Both the position numbers and the translations under genes were made by a program. Below are positions 7,216-15,892 of a stretch of DNA of 64,000 nucleotides, piece by piece; positions within the stretch are counted from its first letter, which is position 1; each line of letters starts with the position of its first letter. This stretch comes from CAIYRG01 sp964446945 (GTDB taxonomy: Bacteria > Pseudomonadota > Alphaproteobacteria > Micropepsales > Micropepsaceae). Location of the stretch: contig CAYUQO010000009.1 in the NCBI GenBank assembly GCA_964446945.1, positions 62,001 through 126,000 on the forward strand, written 5' to 3'. Below the pieces are notes generated by a model, which was not told where the DNA came from, searched no databases, and saw only the letters and a list, made by a program, of their open reading frames with translations.

Positions 7216-8748
7216 ATGACCGTTGTCGTCAACCTGGATCAGCCGCTCAGCCTGGCCCCTTTGCGCGCGGTTTATGAATCTCCGGCGCGGGTCGACATCA
7301 CGCCGGCCGCGGCTGCGCACATCGATGCCGGCGCCGCCGCTGTTGCAAAAATCATCGCAAGCGGCACCACCGTATACGGTGTGAACACAGGCTTCGGCCT
7401 GCTGGCCACGACGACGATCCCGCACCACGAACTTGAAGAGCTCCAGCGCAATCTGGTGCTCAGTCATGCCTGCGGCGTCGGCCCATTGCTGCCCGACAAT
7501 ATCGTTCGTCTGGTGATGGTGCTGAAGCTGGCATCCCTGTCGCGCGGCGCTTCCGGGGTGCGCCGCGCCACCGTGGAAATGCTGGCGCGCCTGCTGGAGT
7601 TGGAGATTTATCCCTGCGTGCCGGGCAAGGGTTCCGTGGGCGCCTCGGGTGATCTGGCGCCTCTCGCGCATCTTTCGGCCATGCTGCTTGGCATCGGTGA
7701 AGCGCGTGTCTTGGGCCAGATTGTTCCGGCGGCTGAAGCGCTGTCGCGGGCTGGGCTTGAACCGCTCAAGCTCGGGCCCAAGGAAGGGCTCGCACTGGTG
7801 AACGGAACGCAGGTTTCGACGGCCCTGGCGCTTGCCGGTTTGTTCGAGACCGGAAAAGTGCTGGCTGCGGCGCTGATCGCGGGCGCCATGTCCACCGATG
7901 CCTTCAAGGGTTCCGATACGCCTTTCGATGCGCGCATTCATGCATTGCGCGGGCAGCCGGGTGAGATCGATGTCGCGGCGGTGCTGCGCGATCTCATGCG
8001 CGGCAGCGAAATCCGCGAATCTCATCGCCTGCCCGGAAGCGACACGAAAGTGCAGGACCCCTATTCCTTTCGCTGCCAACCGCAGGTCATGGGCGCGTGC
8101 CTCGACATTATTCGCGCCGCGGCGCGCACGCTCGAAATTGAGGCCTCCGGCGTTACCGACAACCCATTGGTGCTCGACAATGGAGATGTCTTGTCCGGCG
8201 GCAATTTTCATGCGGAGCCGGTCGCCTTCGCCGCGGATCAGATCGCGTTGGCGCTCTGCGAGATCGGCAATATCTCCGAACGGCGCACCGCGATCCTCGT
8301 CGATCCGAAGATGAGCGGCTTGCCGGCATTTCTGGTCCGGGAATCAGGGCTGAATTCGGGGTTCATGATTGCCCAGGTCACAGCCGCCGCCCTCGTGGCC
8401 GAAAACCGGCTGCTCGCCCATCCGGCGTCGATCGACACAATCCCGACCAGTGCCAATCAGGAGGACCACGTCTCCATGGCGACGCATGGTGCGCGCCGTC
8501 TCCTCGACATGGCCGAAAATGCCCGGACTGCGGTGGCAATCGAATTGCTTGCCGCCACCCAGGGGCTCGAATTCCATCGTCCCCTGAAGACATCACCCGT
8601 ACTCGAGCAAGTCGCGCATGAAGTGCGAGAGCTCGTTGGCCGCTATGAACGCGACCGCTATTTTGCACCCGACATCGCCGCAATCTCGGATTACGTGCGG
8701 CGCGGCAATATGCAAAAGCTGGTCAGCGGTCTCGCGCCGTTCAACTGA
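7216..8748 (+). CDS. hutH: Histidine ammonia-lyase
   Basis: The 510-residue enzyme deaminates L-histidine to urocanate, the first step of the pathway. The Ala-Ser-Gly triad (143-145, in GSVGASGDLAPL) that cyclises to the MIO electrophile is intact, as is the N-terminal YGVNTGFG block and the later SANQEDHVSM. It is the last gene of hutI-hutU-hutH. A methyltransferase gene converges on it from the other strand, with only two bases between the stops, and no hairpin separates them. Confidence 0.97.
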   Translation: MTVVVNLDQPLSLAPLRAVYESPARVDITPAAAAHIDAGAAAVAKIIASGTTVYGVNTGFGLLATTTIPHHELEELQRNLVLSHACGVGPLLPDNIVRLVMVLKLASLSRGASGVRRATVEMLARLLELEIYPCVPGKGSVGASGDLAPLAHLSAMLLGIGEARVLGQIVPAAEALSRAGLEPLKLGPKEGLALVNGTQVSTALALAGLFETGKVLAAALIAGAMSTDAFKGSDTPFDARIHALRGQPGEIDVAAVLRDLMRGSEIRESHRLPGSDTKVQDPYSFRCQPQVMGACLDIIRAAARTLEIEASGVTDNPLVLDNGDVLSGGNFHAEPVAFAADQIALALCEIGNISERRTAILVDPKMSGLPAFLVRESGLNSGFMIAQVTAAALVAENRLLAHPASIDTIPTSANQEDHVSMATHGARRLLDMAENARTAVAIELLAATQGLEFHRPLKTSPVLEQVAHEVRELVGRYERDRYFAPDIAAISDYVRRGNMQKLVSGLAPFN

Positions 8749-8750
8749 AG

Positions 8751-9587
8751 TCAGTGCACGCGGGTTTCCGGTTTGCGGCTGATGACGAGCTGATATTCCA
8801 GTGCCCCGGCCTCGTAACCGCGCTTCATGGCCGAAAATGAATCGAGAAAATGGACGAAATCCTCACCAAGTTCACGCGCGGTTTGCCACAGCTTTTCGTC
8901 CTGAATGATTTGCAGGCAAAAATCCCAGGTTTGGGCGACATTATCGCTCAGGTTGCCGGTGTCCTGCACCTCAGTGCCGAATTCTTGCATGATCCCGAGA
9001 TAATCTTCGACGGTGTTCAATTCGATGAACATTCCACGCTCGATCGGTTCCAGGAATTCCGTCCGCTCGGAATCTGACAAATCCTTCTTTCTGAACCAGT
9101 CCGTTATGGCAATCACACCGCCAGGAACCAGCAGGTTCGAAGCCTGGCTAAAGAATTTCCTCTTGCTGTGAAAATGCGAAATCGCCTCAATTGACCAGAT
9201 GCAGTCAAATCGCTCATCCGGCGCGAAACTCATCGATTGCGCGTCCATCTCTCTGATCGAGACAACTACGCCATTTTCTTCGGCAGCGGTTCTGGCCATT
9301 TCCGCCTGAATCGGCGAGAGCGTAATTCCGGTCACTTTCGCGCCGAGATGGCGTGCCAGATAGATACTGCTGCCGCCGATCCCGCAACCGACATCGAGAA
9401 TCCGCAAACCGGCGCCAATTCCGGCGCGGGCGATCAGTTCCTCGATCAGGAGCTCCTGTGCCTCCGCGGGAGTCTCGTGACCTTCTTTCCAGAATCCGTG
9501 GTGAATGTGCGGTCCCCACAGATTCCGGTAGTAGTGACTGATCAGATCGTAGTGGTTCCGGATGGTCTCGATTTGGTTGTAGCGCAT
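8751..9587 (-). CDS. SAM-dependent small-molecule methyltransferase
   Basis: The 278-residue product is a class I methyltransferase. Motif I is ILDVGCGIGGSSIYLA, followed by the acidic loop after VTGITLS and the post-motif FDCIWSIEAISHF. The N-terminal YDLISHYYRNLWGPHIHHGFW resembles the tocopherol / UbiE-like / glycine-betaine group, which suggests a small lipid or metabolite substrate, not nucleic acid. The substrate is unknown. The frame is open upstream to 9812, but that extension is low-complexity and unlike the family; ATG at 9587 gives a standard N-terminus. The HiPIP gene precedes it on the same strand. Confidence 0.8.
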   Translation of the reverse strand: MRYNQIETIRNHYDLISHYYRNLWGPHIHHGFWKEGHETPAEAQELLIEELIARAGIGAGLRILDVGCGIGGSSIYLARHLGAKVTGITLSPIQAEMARTAAEENGVVVSIREMDAQSMSFAPDERFDCIWSIEAISHFHSKRKFFSQASNLLVPGGVIAITDWFRKKDLSDSERTEFLEPIERGMFIELNTVEDYLGIMQEFGTEVQDTGNLSDNVAQTWDFCLQIIQDEKLWQTARELGEDFVHFLDSFSAMKRGYEAGALEYQLVISRKPETRVH

Positions 9588-9603
9588 GTGTGCGGTCGAT
9601 GCG

Positions 9604-9894
9604 TCAAAACAGGGCGTAGAAGCGGCACCAGCCGTCGGATTGAACCGGACCGGCGACGACTTCGCAGGCATTCGGCGAGATGAAGTGATGACAGATGCCG
9701 CATCGCGCCAGTCCCCGTGGCTTGTCCTGATACATCGCGACGTCCTTGGGAGTGTTCCCGGGAACTTTCGGACCTGTCGCACAGCCGGCGAGATAACCTC
9801 CGGCTGCTGCACCGGCGACGGTTTGTGCCAGGAATTTTCGGCGGGAGAGATGCTTTGCGGGTGCTGCGGATTTTGGGCGAACGGGTATTTCCAT
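9604..9894 (-). CDS. High-potential iron-sulfur protein, Tat-exported
   Basis: The 96-residue protein has a twin-arginine signal (SRRKFLAQ, 17-24, then an Ala/Gly-rich segment). It ends in the HiPIP cluster pattern: Cys65, Cys68, Cys77, Cys90 within ARCGICHHF, NACEVV and SDGWC. HiPIPs carry one 4Fe-4S cluster and shuttle single electrons in the periplasm. Cys38 in YLAGC could also be a lipobox, giving a membrane-anchored form. ATG at 9894 is chosen; in-frame ATGs at 9912 and 9957 are possible. Nearby cytochromes, Sco and PCuAC suggest a periplasmic electron-transfer neighbourhood. Confidence 0.85.
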   Translation of the reverse strand: MEIPVRPKSAAPAKHLSRRKFLAQTVAGAAAGGYLAGCATGPKVPGNTPKDVAMYQDKPRGLARCGICHHFISPNACEVVAGPVQSDGWCRFYALF

Positions 9895-9948
9895 AGGCGT
9901 TACCCCGTGCATGGATGTCGCTAAACGCAGAGACAATCTTTGCGTTCC

Positions 9949-10349
9949 ATGTTGCATCTTCGAATCCAGATCGGGCTCCTCCAGTTGGTTGCCGGCTTCC
10001 TGGTCTATTCGGTCTTGCCACCGGCAGGTTATTCCGGAGGGATCATCGCGACATTCGTGTTGAGCTTTGGTGAAGCGATCCGTTTCCGGCGCTCAACCCT
10101 CAGGCCGATGTTCTCGCGCCGGCTCATTTGCGTGGCAGCTATTTTGGTGCGCTCTCACTGGCCGGACTCGGCTTCGCGGCGGAACCATTCATTGGAGGCG
10201 TGCTGTTGCAGTACCTCGGCGGCCCATGGGCTTTTCTGATCACTGCTGCGGTGACTGTCGGAGGCGGTTTCTGTTACCGGCTGTCAAACCGGCTCAGCGG
10301 ACCGGTCGTCTCATCCGTATACGTCAACTCTCCGGCGGATGCGGGATAA
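9949..10349 (+). pseudogene. C-terminal remnant of an MFS transporter
   Basis: Two reading frames together read as the tail of a major-facilitator transporter. Frame 1 gives LLQLVAGFLVYSVLPP through SFGEAIRF (to about 10087). A one-base deletion near 10082 shifts the rest into frame 2, which continues PALNPQADVLAPAHLRG, then FGALSLAGLGFAAEPFIGG and a final membrane span, stopping at 10349. Only about a third of a normal transporter remains, with no start or N-terminal half. I read it as a decayed gene. It is divergent from the HiPIP gene. Confidence 0.75.
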
Positions 10350-10433
10350 CGCAGGCGTGTGTGGCCTGCAGTTTGGGCGCTACAGAGTTTATGCTATCGT
10401 TGCGGCGGTGCATTTCCGCCCGGGAAAATACGA

Positions 10434-11072
10434 ATGAAGCGCCCAGGCTTGGCAACGGTTGTAATGGTGGTCGCGTTGGCCTTTCTGGCCGGGGGAGCGT
10501 TTTGGCGCATCGGCAGTCTGCATTCGCAGACGGATGCCGCCGCAAGTGCGGCGCCCGCGGGCGACTTCGGCGGTCCTTTTTCGCTCATCGACCAAAACGG
10601 CATGCAGCGCACGGACGCGGATTTCCGCGGCAAATACATGCTGATTTTCTTCGGCTATACGAATTGTCCGGATATCTGCCCGACGATGCTGGCAGTTGAA
10701 GCCGAGGCGCTCGACAAACTCGGGTCACGCGCCAGTCAGATCGTGCCGGTTTTTGTTTCCGTCGATCCCAAACGCGATACGTCCAGCAAACTCAAATCCT
10801 ATCTTTCAGCCTTCGATGCGAAACCTGGCTCTGCGCGACCCGATTTCGTCGGACTGACGGGCAGCGACGAAGATGTTGCCAAAGCAGCGAATGCATATCG
10901 CGTCTATTATCGCGCCCATCTCGACGGGCAGACGGAAAACAATGCGGACTACTCCGTCGATCACACCACGGAAGTCTACCTGATGAATCCGCAGGGAAAA
11001 TTCGTCGCGTATTATTCGGAGGGAATCACACCCGAGGAAATGGCCGCTGATCTGATGAAGAACACGCGCTAG
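10434..11072 (+). CDS. Sco1/SenC-family copper chaperone
   Basis: The 212-residue protein has one N-terminal membrane anchor (about 7-22) and a periplasmic thioredoxin-like domain. The copper site is complete: CPDIC (Cys78, Cys82) and a distal His in VDHTTEVYL (His177). Sco proteins deliver copper or redox equivalents to cytochrome oxidase subunit II. ATG at 10434 gives the proper anchor; the open frame runs further upstream without similarity. Its 3' end overlaps the convergent PCuAC gene by four bases, placing two copper-delivery proteins tail to tail. Confidence 0.93.
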   Translation: MKRPGLATVVMVVALAFLAGGAFWRIGSLHSQTDAAASAAPAGDFGGPFSLIDQNGMQRTDADFRGKYMLIFFGYTNCPDICPTMLAVEAEALDKLGSRASQIVPVFVSVDPKRDTSSKLKSYLSAFDAKPGSARPDFVGLTGSDEDVAKAANAYRVYYRAHLDGQTENNADYSVDHTTEVYLMNPQGKFVAYYSEGITPEEMAADLMKNTR

Positions 11073-11527
11073 CGCGGCGGCCCGGACGCGGTAACGTTCA
11101 TCACCGGCACCGGGAAAGTCAGCTTGCCGGCTTTGGCGAAATCCAAAGTCACCGAAATTGTTTTCCCCTCGGTCACAGGCTGCTTCAATCCGTCAAGCAT
11201 CAGGTGATAACCGATCGGCGCAAAACTGAGATGCCTACCGGGATTCAGTTCTACCGTACCGGCCATCTCCATATGGGCGACGCCACCCGTCACCACCGAA
11301 CGGTGAACCATGGCATTGGCCGTAACGCTGCTCGACGCTGACATCAGAGAGTCAGCGGTTCGGCCTTTGTTGATCACGGTGAAATAGACCGCGGTATTGT
11401 CCACTCCCGGAGGTGTGGCGCGGACCCAGGCATCGCTGACGCAAATATTCTTGCTGCAGACCTCTTTCGGTGCCGCAACCGCGGCTCCGGTCAGCACGAA
11501 ACAAAAGACCGCAAAGCAAGTTTTCAC
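11069..11527 (-). CDS. PCuAC periplasmic copper chaperone
   Basis: The 152-residue protein starts with a signal peptide and contains an exact PCuAC copper motif, H(M)-X10-M-X21-H-X-M: His75, Met86, His108, Met110. This family hands Cu(I) to the CuA centre of cytochrome oxidase, often with Sco, whose gene ends here on the other strand. GTG at 11527 gives a clean signal peptide (VKTCFAVFCFVLTG). The longer open frame to 11605 would translate through a palindromic repeat and is rejected. Confidence 0.9.
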   Translation of the reverse strand: MKTCFAVFCFVLTGAAVAAPKEVCSKNICVSDAWVRATPPGVDNTAVYFTVINKGRTADSLMSASSSVTANAMVHRSVVTGGVAHMEMAGTVELNPGRHLSFAPIGYHLMLDGLKQPVTEGKTISVTLDFAKAGKLTFPVPVMNVTASGPPR

Positions 11528-11535
11528 ACGCCCCA

Positions 11536-11588
11536 ATCTCCTCCCCCGCAAGCGGGGGAGGGGGACCGCGGAGCGGTGGAGGGGGGAT
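11536..11588. repeat. Palindromic intergenic repeat
   Basis: CTCCCCCGC-AA-GCGGGGGAG (11541-11560) is a perfect 9-bp hairpin, followed by ACCGC-N3-GCGGT and a G-run. It lies between the cytochrome gene and the PCuAC gene and belongs to the same family as the repeats near 1174, 17524 and 21244. It may also attenuate transcription between the two genes. Confidence 0.65.
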
Positions 11589-11614
11589 GAATCACTGACG
11601 CGCAATAGATGCGT

Positions 11615-12190
11615 CTAATACCAGCTCGGCCACTTCGGGTCAGGCGGATAAACCGGCTTGGCGGGAATGAAGCCATCCCGGTTCGGCATCTGGACCTTCG
11701 GCAGTGTATTCTGGTCCATCACATCGTTCTCGCCGATGATGCCGTTGCGGTAATACAGGAACGCCACCAGCGCATAGACTTCATTCGGCTTGAGCGATCC
11801 CGGATTCGGCGCCGGCATCGCGCGGTTGATGTAGTCCCACGCGATGGTCGGGTAGGGGAAATAGCTCGGACCGTCCTTTTCCACGCCATAGAATGGGCCC
11901 TTATACGGATGCCCGGGGCTCCCGGCGACGAGATGGTGGGTGATCCCGTTTTCCCCGTTCTTGCCATGACAGACTTCGCAGCGTTGCGCGAAGATCACGG
12001 CGCCTTCCTTGGGCGTGCCGTGCCCGGCCGGAAGTTCTTTTCCCTCCGGGCCGATCATGTGGTCGAACTTCTGGATTTCCGCCTGGCTGAGCGGTGTGCC
12101 GACATTCGGAAATTTGCGTGCCGACTGCGCAACCGCGACCGGCGCGACCAGGATCAGGATCGGTACGAGGACTTTAAGCGAACATTGCAT
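11615..12190 (-). CDS. Mono-haem cytochrome c subunit of sulfite dehydrogenase
   Basis: The 191-residue protein has a signal peptide (hydrophobic 6-20, cleavage after AQS) and a single haem site, CEVCH (71-75). A Met in INRAMPAPNPG is the likely axial ligand. Gene order and a 17-nt overlap with the molybdenum dehydrogenase gene indicate it is the electron-accepting subunit of that enzyme (SorB/SoxD-like). ATG at 12190 lies inside the 3' end of the upstream gene, implying translational coupling. A palindromic repeat follows it. Confidence 0.85.
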   Translation of the reverse strand: MQCSLKVLVPILILVAPVAVAQSARKFPNVGTPLSQAEIQKFDHMIGPEGKELPAGHGTPKEGAVIFAQRCEVCHGKNGENGITHHLVAGSPGHPYKGPFYGVEKDGPSYFPYPTIAWDYINRAMPAPNPGSLKPNEVYALVAFLYYRNGIIGENDVMDQNTLPKVQMPNRDGFIPAKPVYPPDPKWPSWY

Positions 12191-13460
12191 CGTTGATGCT
12201 CCCGTCACGATTGATCTTCCACGGCTGAATGGCATTCATGTGAATGGCGCGCGGCCGTTCCGGCTTGTGCCAGTCCTCGATCGGGATTTGCCAATGCGCG
12301 CTGAGCTCTGCGAGCGACGGCTGAACATCGCCGGTTTCGTCGATGCAGCGCGACATGATCGTCGTTTCCTGGCCGTTCCATTCCCAGTCGTAATTGAAGC
12401 GGGTATGCGCCTTCGGGACGACAATTCCGTCGAGCCGCGCTTCGCGCCAGTTGCGGCCACCGTCGGTCGACACTTCGACTTTGGCGACTTTGCCGGCGCC
12501 GGACCACGCCAGACCGGTGATCTGGACATAGCCTTTGCGCATTTCCATGCCGCCGGATGGCCGGGTGATCACCGACTTCGCCGCCCACTGGAAATGATAC
12601 CACCGCGCCTTGCCGCCGAGATCCGGCCGCGAGACGGAATGATTCATGCTTTCATTCCAGGTGTTGTAGGGCTCGTCGACCACCTTGATGTGGCGCAGAT
12701 ATTTCACATTGAACGGGCCTTCCCAGCCGGGCACGAGGAGGCGGATCGGGAAGCCCTGCTCAACCCGCAGGGGGTCGCCGTTCTGGCCATAGGCCACGAA
12801 GCAATCGTCCAGCGCTTTGCCCATCGGCAGCGTGTGGCTGAACTTGCCGGCATCGGCGCCTTCCGAAACCAGCCAGGTCCCGCCTTTCTTCACGCCCGCT
12901 TCGTTCAGCAGCACCGACAGCGGCACGCCGGTCCATTCGCTGGTACTCGCCATCCCGTGGATGAACTGCACCGGCAAGCCCATTTTTTGATCTTTCGATC
13001 CATGGATCGCAGGCGAGCTGTTGCCATGGCATTCGACGAAATGAATCCTCGATACCGACGGCAGGCGCTTCAGATCGTCCATGCTGAAACTCAGCGGACG
13101 ATCCACCATCCCATGGATGGTGAGTTGATGCTCTTTGGGATCGATCTCGGGAAATTCCGACGAGTGCTGCTGCACAAAATGGATCGGGGAGGGCGTGATG
13201 ATGCCCGCATAATCCTGCAGCGGCGTGTAATGAGTCATGTGGTCGAGGCTGTATCTCGCCCCGCGGCGCGGCGGCGAGCGATGCACGTGGCCGACATCGT
13301 CGGATTCCGCGACTTCACGGACGCCGCCATTGGTTTCGGCCGGCTGCGCTTTGGCCGAACCTGCCCATTGTGTGCCCGCGGCAAAACCCGCGGCGCCCGC
13401 GGCCACGCCGGCCGCTGCCTGTTTCAGGAACCGCCTGCGGTCAGACTGATTGGAATCCAT
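12174..13460 (-). CDS. soxC: SoxC/SorA-like molybdopterin sulfite dehydrogenase
   Basis: The 428-residue protein belongs to the sulfite oxidase family. A Tat signal (DRRRFLKQ, 7-14) exports it folded with its cofactor. The molybdenum-binding cysteine is Cys144 in HFVECHGNSS. The C-terminal third is the Mo-co dimerisation domain (VEVSTDGGRNW, then YDWEWNG). Expected reaction: sulfite to sulfate, two electrons to the adjacent cytochrome. Sequence length and N-terminal region resemble SoxC, but no soxXYZAB genes are in the window, so it may work as a stand-alone sulfite dehydrogenase. ATG at 13460 follows AGGAGGAAAC on the minus strand. Confidence 0.92.
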   Translation of the reverse strand: MDSNQSDRRRFLKQAAAGVAAGAAGFAAGTQWAGSAKAQPAETNGGVREVAESDDVGHVHRSPPRRGARYSLDHMTHYTPLQDYAGIITPSPIHFVQQHSSEFPEIDPKEHQLTIHGMVDRPLSFSMDDLKRLPSVSRIHFVECHGNSSPAIHGSKDQKMGLPVQFIHGMASTSEWTGVPLSVLLNEAGVKKGGTWLVSEGADAGKFSHTLPMGKALDDCFVAYGQNGDPLRVEQGFPIRLLVPGWEGPFNVKYLRHIKVVDEPYNTWNESMNHSVSRPDLGGKARWYHFQWAAKSVITRPSGGMEMRKGYVQITGLAWSGAGKVAKVEVSTDGGRNWREARLDGIVVPKAHTRFNYDWEWNGQETTIMSRCIDETGDVQPSLAELSAHWQIPIEDWHKPERPRAIHMNAIQPWKINRDGSINDAMFA

Positions 13461-13510
13461 CGTTTCCTCCTGTGATTCCAAAAATTCGTGTGCTGAAGAA
13501 CGCAAAAAAA

Positions 13511-14110
13511 TCAGAGGGAGGACAGATAGCGCGCCATCGCGTCGCGATTGGCGGGCGAAATCCCCTTCATGATCTGCACCATGTCGGCATTGTTGGTCCG
13601 CTCGCCATTGGCAAAGCGGTTCATCGCCGAAATGAGGTAGTCATAGCTTTGGCCGGCCAGCCGCGGCGTGGGCGCGCCTTCATTCTGCGCGGCGCCCATG
13701 AAATTCGCCTGATGGCACGCCTGGCAAACTGCCATTCCCGGCGGCGGGGTTACCGCGGCCGCGGGGCGCGCCTGCGCCGGCCACTTCCGGTTGGCGAAAA
13801 CCACCGTCGACGGCTTCACTTCGTCCGGGGTCAGCGTACCCGCCATCCAGTTCATGACTTCCTGGCTGCGATTGCCGATCTGGAAATCGTGCAGCTGCTT
13901 TTCGAGATAGCTTTCCTGCTGGCCCCATATGATCGGAATACTGGGACCTTTGGGCACGCCGTCATTGCCATGACAGGCGCCGCACACTTGCAGTTTCGCG
14001 CCGAATTCGCGTTGCGTATTCGGGTCCGGAGCATCGGCGGCACTCGCGCGCGCGACCATGGCAATGACAAGCAGAGTACCGGCAATAGCCGGGAAACGAT
14101 GGTTCACCAT
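13511..14110 (-). CDS. Di-haem cytochrome c (c4-like)
   Basis: The 199-residue secreted protein has two haem-binding sites, CGACH (43-47) and CQACH (129-133), in two similar halves, the layout of cytochrome c4. A signal peptide spans about residues 5-25 (cleavage ASA-A). The phrase LAGQSYDYLISAMNRFANGER in the second half, with its partner GQQESYLEKQL in the first, is typical of c4. It lies 50 bp upstream of the sulfite dehydrogenase on the same strand and probably passes electrons from that enzyme to a terminal oxidase. ATG at 14110 preferred over 14128. Confidence 0.88.
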   Translation of the reverse strand: MVNHRFPAIAGTLLVIAMVARASAADAPDPNTQREFGAKLQVCGACHGNDGVPKGPSIPIIWGQQESYLEKQLHDFQIGNRSQEVMNWMAGTLTPDEVKPSTVVFANRKWPAQARPAAAVTPPPGMAVCQACHQANFMGAAQNEGAPTPRLAGQSYDYLISAMNRFANGERTNNADMVQIMKGISPANRDAMARYLSSL

Positions 14111-14201
14111 GCCAGACGCCGCTCCCACTCAGATGCCCATGCGACGGACGAACGCAGTTGAATAAAGCATGCCGCAGTCGCGCTGGTTGCGCAACGGCTA
14201 A

Positions 14202-14876
14202 CTACCCGCCGCCACAATAGGTGCAGCCCGCTTCCTGGGCACGATTCACGCCCCAAGTCCCCGAAGGAAGGATCGTGATCCCGGGAATCAGATTGGCGGT
14301 CCACTCCTTGAATGCATCGTCGGGCGTCATACCCGCGCTGGCCGCCAACCGGCGTGCCTGGCCGCGCAAAGCGACGCCGCACGCGCCCATCACGCTGCCC
14401 TTGGCGAGCAAGCGGTCGAGTGCCACATCGGGATTCCCGAGCACGCCGGGTTTCGGCTCGAACCAGGGATTCTTCAGGGCCGGTGCCTTGGTTTCGGGAT
14501 CGGTGACCTTGAACACCTCGCCGAACTTGTATTTCGCCCACATCGCGCTGTTCAGCGCCAGGGGAATTCCCTGATGCCGGAAGATCAGCACAGCGGTCGC
14601 GGATTGGTTCGGCGCAATGAAATTGTTGGCGAAACCGAGCGGAAATCCGTCAAACACGCCGTAAACATCAAACAGTTGCTTGTGCCGGCCCTTGAGCGTG
14701 CCAGGCCAGTCGGGGCCGTCCCCCGCGGCGGTCTGTGCCTGCGCACTGTTCGCCGCAAGCCCAAACAACCCCAGTGCCGACGCCGCCGCGATGCGGCCGA
14801 AAAAGCCCCGCCGGTGCGAAACCTCGCTCGTTTCCTCAGTCAACACGCCCTCCGCGCACCGAATACCGGTGGCCAT
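14202..14876 (-). CDS. Tat-exported DsrE-like protein
   Basis: The 224-residue protein carries a twin-arginine signal (HRRGFFGR, 21-28, then an Ala/Leu-rich segment cut near AQA). The mature part looks like a DsrE/COG1416-type domain: alternating strands such as TAVLIFRHQ, a GACGVAL turn with Cys166, and an ILPSGTWGVNRAQEAG ending that parallels the VPSGVAEI..LQ..GY ending of COG1416. It closes with CTYC (Cys218, Cys221) three residues from the terminus. DsrE-like proteins handle sulfur or act as sulfurtransferases; here a periplasmic sulfur role beside the sulfite dehydrogenase is inferred. ATG at 14876 avoids an unlikely 25-residue extension. Confidence 0.65.
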   Translation of the reverse strand: MATGIRCAEGVLTEETSEVSHRRGFFGRIAAASALGLFGLAANSAQAQTAAGDGPDWPGTLKGRHKQLFDVYGVFDGFPLGFANNFIAPNQSATAVLIFRHQGIPLALNSAMWAKYKFGEVFKVTDPETKAPALKNPWFEPKPGVLGNPDVALDRLLAKGSVMGACGVALRGQARRLAASAGMTPDDAFKEWTANLIPGITILPSGTWGVNRAQEAGCTYCGGG

Positions 14877-14993
14877 TGTAACACCCTGCGGTGAGCCATG
14901 CGCGGCTATTCTGACACAATGACAAGCCAAAAACGGAAGGCGGACGCGCATGAACTGCGCCTCCGCCTGTCCGCTTGAGTGTTTACGCAGTGA

Positions 14994-15860
14994 TTAGCCC
15001 GGTCGCGTTCCGTTCATGGTGGTCGTTCCGGTCTGGGTTGATCCGACCTGTGTCGGCGCCTGACCTTGCGGCATTTGGTTGGCCAAATTCACCGCCAGCT
15101 GATTCGTCAGCGGCGCACGGCCGGCAACGATCTGGTGCTGGTTGTTGGTGCCATAGACCGTCTGGTCAAAAGCCTTATTGGCGCGAATGACCAGGGTCGG
15201 CAGTGCATTGTTGGCATTCGTTCCCGACCACACGATCAGATCGCCGCGTTGCAGGGACGAGGGCTGCGTATTCGCACTGCTGGAATAGTTGATGACGCGC
15301 AATCGCTTGCCGTTCAGCGCGATATTGCCGCCGCTGCGGAGATGGTTCAGCGCGCGGTCGCTCATGATCAGCAGCGCAACCGTGCCATTGCTCGTTCCAG
15401 GTTGTGTCGCAGTCGCGCCTCCGACGCTGAAGAACACGGGATTGGACCAACGGCCGTTATTCCTGGTCATCAGCACGCCACCGGCCGGAACCGTACCGCC
15501 GTTGCTGGAATTTGGAATAATAAACACGCCTTTGGCGCTACGCATCAGATTGGCCACGTTCGTGTCTGATTGCATCTGCGAGACCGTGCCCTGCGAGTCT
15601 TTCATCAGCGCATCGGCGGTCGCGAGATTGCCCGAATTGTTCACGTTAGTCGCGTTCGGTGCATTCGTATTCATCGCGTAGGTGTTCGCGGTATTCCCGT
15701 TCGCGGCATTCGCGTTCGCGGGATAGGTATTCTGCATATTCGTGTTTGCCGTACCCGCGCTTGCCGTGTGGACGGCGTGGTGGTGATGTCGCGCCATTGC
15801 CGGGACGGCGATCATGCTGCTTGCCAGCAGCATTACCGTGAACAGACGAGAGCTTCGCAT
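14994..15860 (-). CDS. Secreted SYLF (Ysc84-like) lipid-binding protein
   Basis: The 288-residue protein has a signal peptide (about 5-22). An Asn/Ala/Thr-rich linker (about 35-80) contains several near-repeats of the NTYAMNTNAPN type. The SYLF domain follows: AKGVFIIP, GGVLMTRNNGRWSNPVFFSVGG, and ALLIMSDRALNHL. A Gln/Thr-rich tail closes it. SYLF domains bind phospholipids; the bacterial role is poorly defined and periplasmic or envelope location is inferred. ATG at 15860 has GGAG seven bases upstream; an ATG at 15872 would leave too little leader after the proposed promoter. Confidence 0.85.
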   Translation of the reverse strand: MRSSRLFTVMLLASSMIAVPAMARHHHHAVHTASAGTANTNMQNTYPANANAANGNTANTYAMNTNAPNATNVNNSGNLATADALMKDSQGTVSQMQSDTNVANLMRSAKGVFIIPNSSNGGTVPAGGVLMTRNNGRWSNPVFFSVGGATATQPGTSNGTVALLIMSDRALNHLRSGGNIALNGKRLRVINYSSSANTQPSSLQRGDLIVWSGTNANNALPTLVIRANKAFDQTVYGTNNQHQIVAGRAPLTNQLAVNLANQMPQGQAPTQVGSTQTGTTTMNGTRPG

Positions 15861-15892
15861 GATGTACTCCATCGCGCAGTTTTCGAGGGGTC

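Noticed and set aside
12009..13475. 488-codon plus-strand frame
   Set aside because: Antisense to the cytochrome and SoxC-like genes, whose motifs are unmistakable; typical high-GC shadow frame.
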